Shown here: positions 5,737 to 6,156 of the stretch, in pieces
Layout: the number at the start of each line of letters is the position of its first letter
Numbering within the stretch: position 1 is the first letter of the stretch
Assembly: GCA_959026725.1 (NCBI GenBank)
Contig: CAUFMG010000031.1
Coordinates: 1-6,156, forward strand
Length of the DNA stretch: 6,156 bases
Direction of reading: 5' to 3'
Origin: an uncultured Collinsella sp.
GTDB taxonomy: Bacteria; Actinomycetota; Coriobacteriia; Coriobacteriales; Coriobacteriaceae
The notes under the pieces: model-generated
What the model was told of the DNA's origin: nothing
Database searches by the model: none
The model's input: the letters and a program-made list of their open reading frames with translations, nothing else
Position numbers and translations under genes: made by a program

Positions 5737-6000
5737 CTACTCGCCAAGACCGCTCTTGATGAGCTCGATGGCAGCAGCCAGAGCCTCGGCCTCGTCAGCG
5801 CCGTCGCACTTGACCTCGACCTCGGTGCCGCAGGGGATACCAGCAGCCATGAGGGCCATCGGGGACTTGCCGTTGACCTCCTTCTCGGGGGTAACGACCG
5901 TCACGTCACAGGCGTACTTGCCCATGGTGGAGGCGAACAGACCAGCCGGACGCATGTGCAGACCCTGCGGATTGACGAGGGTAGCCTTCTCAGAAACCAT
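5737..6000 (-). CDS. ptsH: PTS phosphocarrier protein HPr
   Basis: HPr is the small cytoplasmic carrier that receives phosphate from enzyme I on a histidine and passes it to sugar-specific enzyme IIA domains. The 87-residue product has the usual size. The active-site motif NPQGLHMRPAG (10-20) places His15 and Arg17 exactly where the family has them. A serine sits at the regulatory position, Ser46, in GKSPMALMAAG (44-54). In low-GC Gram-positive bacteria HPr kinase phosphorylates this serine; whether this organism has that kinase cannot be seen here. The following residue is Pro47 where many HPr proteins have Ile. The ATG at 6000 has AAGGAG six bases upstream, but that site is predicted to be paired in the leader. 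ptsI is the next gene downstream, the classical pairing. Confidence 0.96.
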   Translation of the reverse strand: MVSEKATLVNPQGLHMRPAGLFASTMGKYACDVTVVTPEKEVNGKSPMALMAAGIPCGTEVEVKCDGADEAEALAAAIELIKSGLGE

Positions 6001-6003
6001 AAT

Positions 6004-6051
6004 TGACTCCTTTTTTGTGTTTAACCCCTGTCGTGCATGCGGCAGGAGTCA
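6004..6051 (-). promoter_or_regulatory. ptsH leader with Shine-Dalgarno-sequestering helix and competing hairpin
   Basis: In the mRNA sense, TGACTCCT (6044-6051) is perfectly complementary to AGGAGTCA (6004-6011). The second arm contains five of the six bases of the ptsH Shine-Dalgarno AAGGAG (6007-6012) and ends three bases before the start codon. A second hairpin is possible just inside: CCTG (6043-6046) with CAGG (6027-6030), one C-A mismatch, then CG/CG and a CATGCA loop, extendable outward by a G-U and a C-G pair to 6025-6048. It shares bases 6044-6048 with the first helix, so the two folds exclude each other. The pairing is seen directly. A regulatory role is inferred and the ligand or factor, if any, is unknown. 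Confidence 0.45.
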
Positions 6052-6065
6052 GATTCACGACGTTG

Positions 6066-6097
6066 TTTATATTAACTCACATCAAACGGTTTTTCAT
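6066..6097 (-). promoter_or_regulatory. Candidate promoter region of ptsH
   Basis: The only strongly AT-rich stretch upstream of ptsH reads GTTAATATAAAC on the minus strand (6065-6076). It offers TATAAA (6066-6071) or TAATAT (6069-6074) as a -10. No good -35 is seen: 17 bases before TAATAT the sequence is ATGAAA (6092-6097). Transcription would begin near 6060, giving a leader of about 60 bases that contains the predicted Shine-Dalgarno-blocking helix. The weak -35 would fit activator dependence, but that is inference. Confidence 0.38.
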
Positions 6098-6113
6098 TGT
6101 GTTTCACACGAAT
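6084..6113. repeat. Operator-like quasi-palindromes upstream of ptsH
   Basis: Two short dyads lie just upstream of the candidate -10. AAACGGTTT (6084-6092) is a 9-base odd palindrome. ATT-GTGT-TTC-ACAC-G-AAT (6096-6113) has a 4-base inner and 3-base outer inverted repeat with one unpaired G. Their position at about -25 to -55 from the presumed transcription start would suit a regulator site. They are short enough to arise by chance. Confidence 0.3.
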
Positions 6114-6143
6114 TGTTGGACAGATGTCGTATCCCTGCGCTCG

Positions 6144-6156
6144 CCCGCCGGGCGGG
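6144..6156. repeat. GC palindrome at the right edge
   Basis: CCCGCC, one G, then GGCGGG form perfect 6-base inverted arms ending exactly at the window edge. It could be part of a terminator or hairpin belonging to the neighbouring gene beyond the edge. No T-run is visible on the minus-strand side, and the other side is cut off. Confidence 0.35.

Noticed and set aside
6096..6113. A CRP-like binding site upstream of ptsH
   Set aside because: The dyad has TGTGA-like halves, but the spacing is three bases rather than the six of the E. coli CRP consensus, and CRP control would not be expected to carry over to this lineage unchanged.
1..6156. CRISPR array, insertion sequence, prophage, toxin-antitoxin or defence genes
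   Set aside because: I saw no regularly spaced repeats, transposase or integrase motifs, or small two-gene modules on either strand. All coding space is taken by five housekeeping genes.

Overview
The window looks like chromosomal housekeeping DNA from a GC-rich Gram-positive bacterium. The protein style (PTS enzymes together with two 1-phosphofructokinase-type kinases, an HPr with Ser46) suggests an actinobacterium of the class Coriobacteriia, for example a Collinsella relative. This assignment is inferred from general resemblance and was not checked by any search. No mobile element, CRISPR array, prophage or foreign-looking gene is visible.

Every gene I can support lies on the minus strand. 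Reading in the direction of transcription (right to left) the order is: a 156-base upstream region with promoter-like and operator-like signals; ptsH (HPr); a terminator-like hairpin; ptsI (enzyme I); a hairpin without a U-tract; a PfkB-family sugar-phosphate kinase ending in a strong intrinsic terminator; a second, paralogous PfkB-family kinase, also ending in a strong terminator; the CCA-adding tRNA nucleotidyltransferase gene cca; and the 5' two-thirds of a tRNA-Glu(CTC) gene cut by the left edge. No gap exceeds 200 bases.

The right half forms a carbohydrate module. Enzyme I takes phosphate from PEP and gives it to HPr, which feeds sugar-specific PTS permeases encoded elsewhere. The two kinases would phosphorylate a resulting sugar monophosphate (fructose-1-P, tagatose-6-P or fructose-6-P) and pass it into glycolysis. 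The left part concerns tRNA: a CCA-adding enzyme next to a tRNA gene. The two parts are separated by a terminator, so they are probably independent transcription units.

The window is mostly ordinary. The points most worth a second look are: (1) a perfect 8-bp helix in the ptsH leader that would bury its Shine-Dalgarno sequence, overlapped by a competing upstream hairpin; (2) both tandem kinases carrying Cys in place of the first Gly of the GAGD catalytic motif, with one also carrying Asp in place of a conserved Asn in the N-terminal glycine motif; (3) an enzyme I whose second PEP-utilizer signature departs from consensus at usually conserved positions. Several starts were moved inward from the longest open frame because of Shine-Dalgarno placement.
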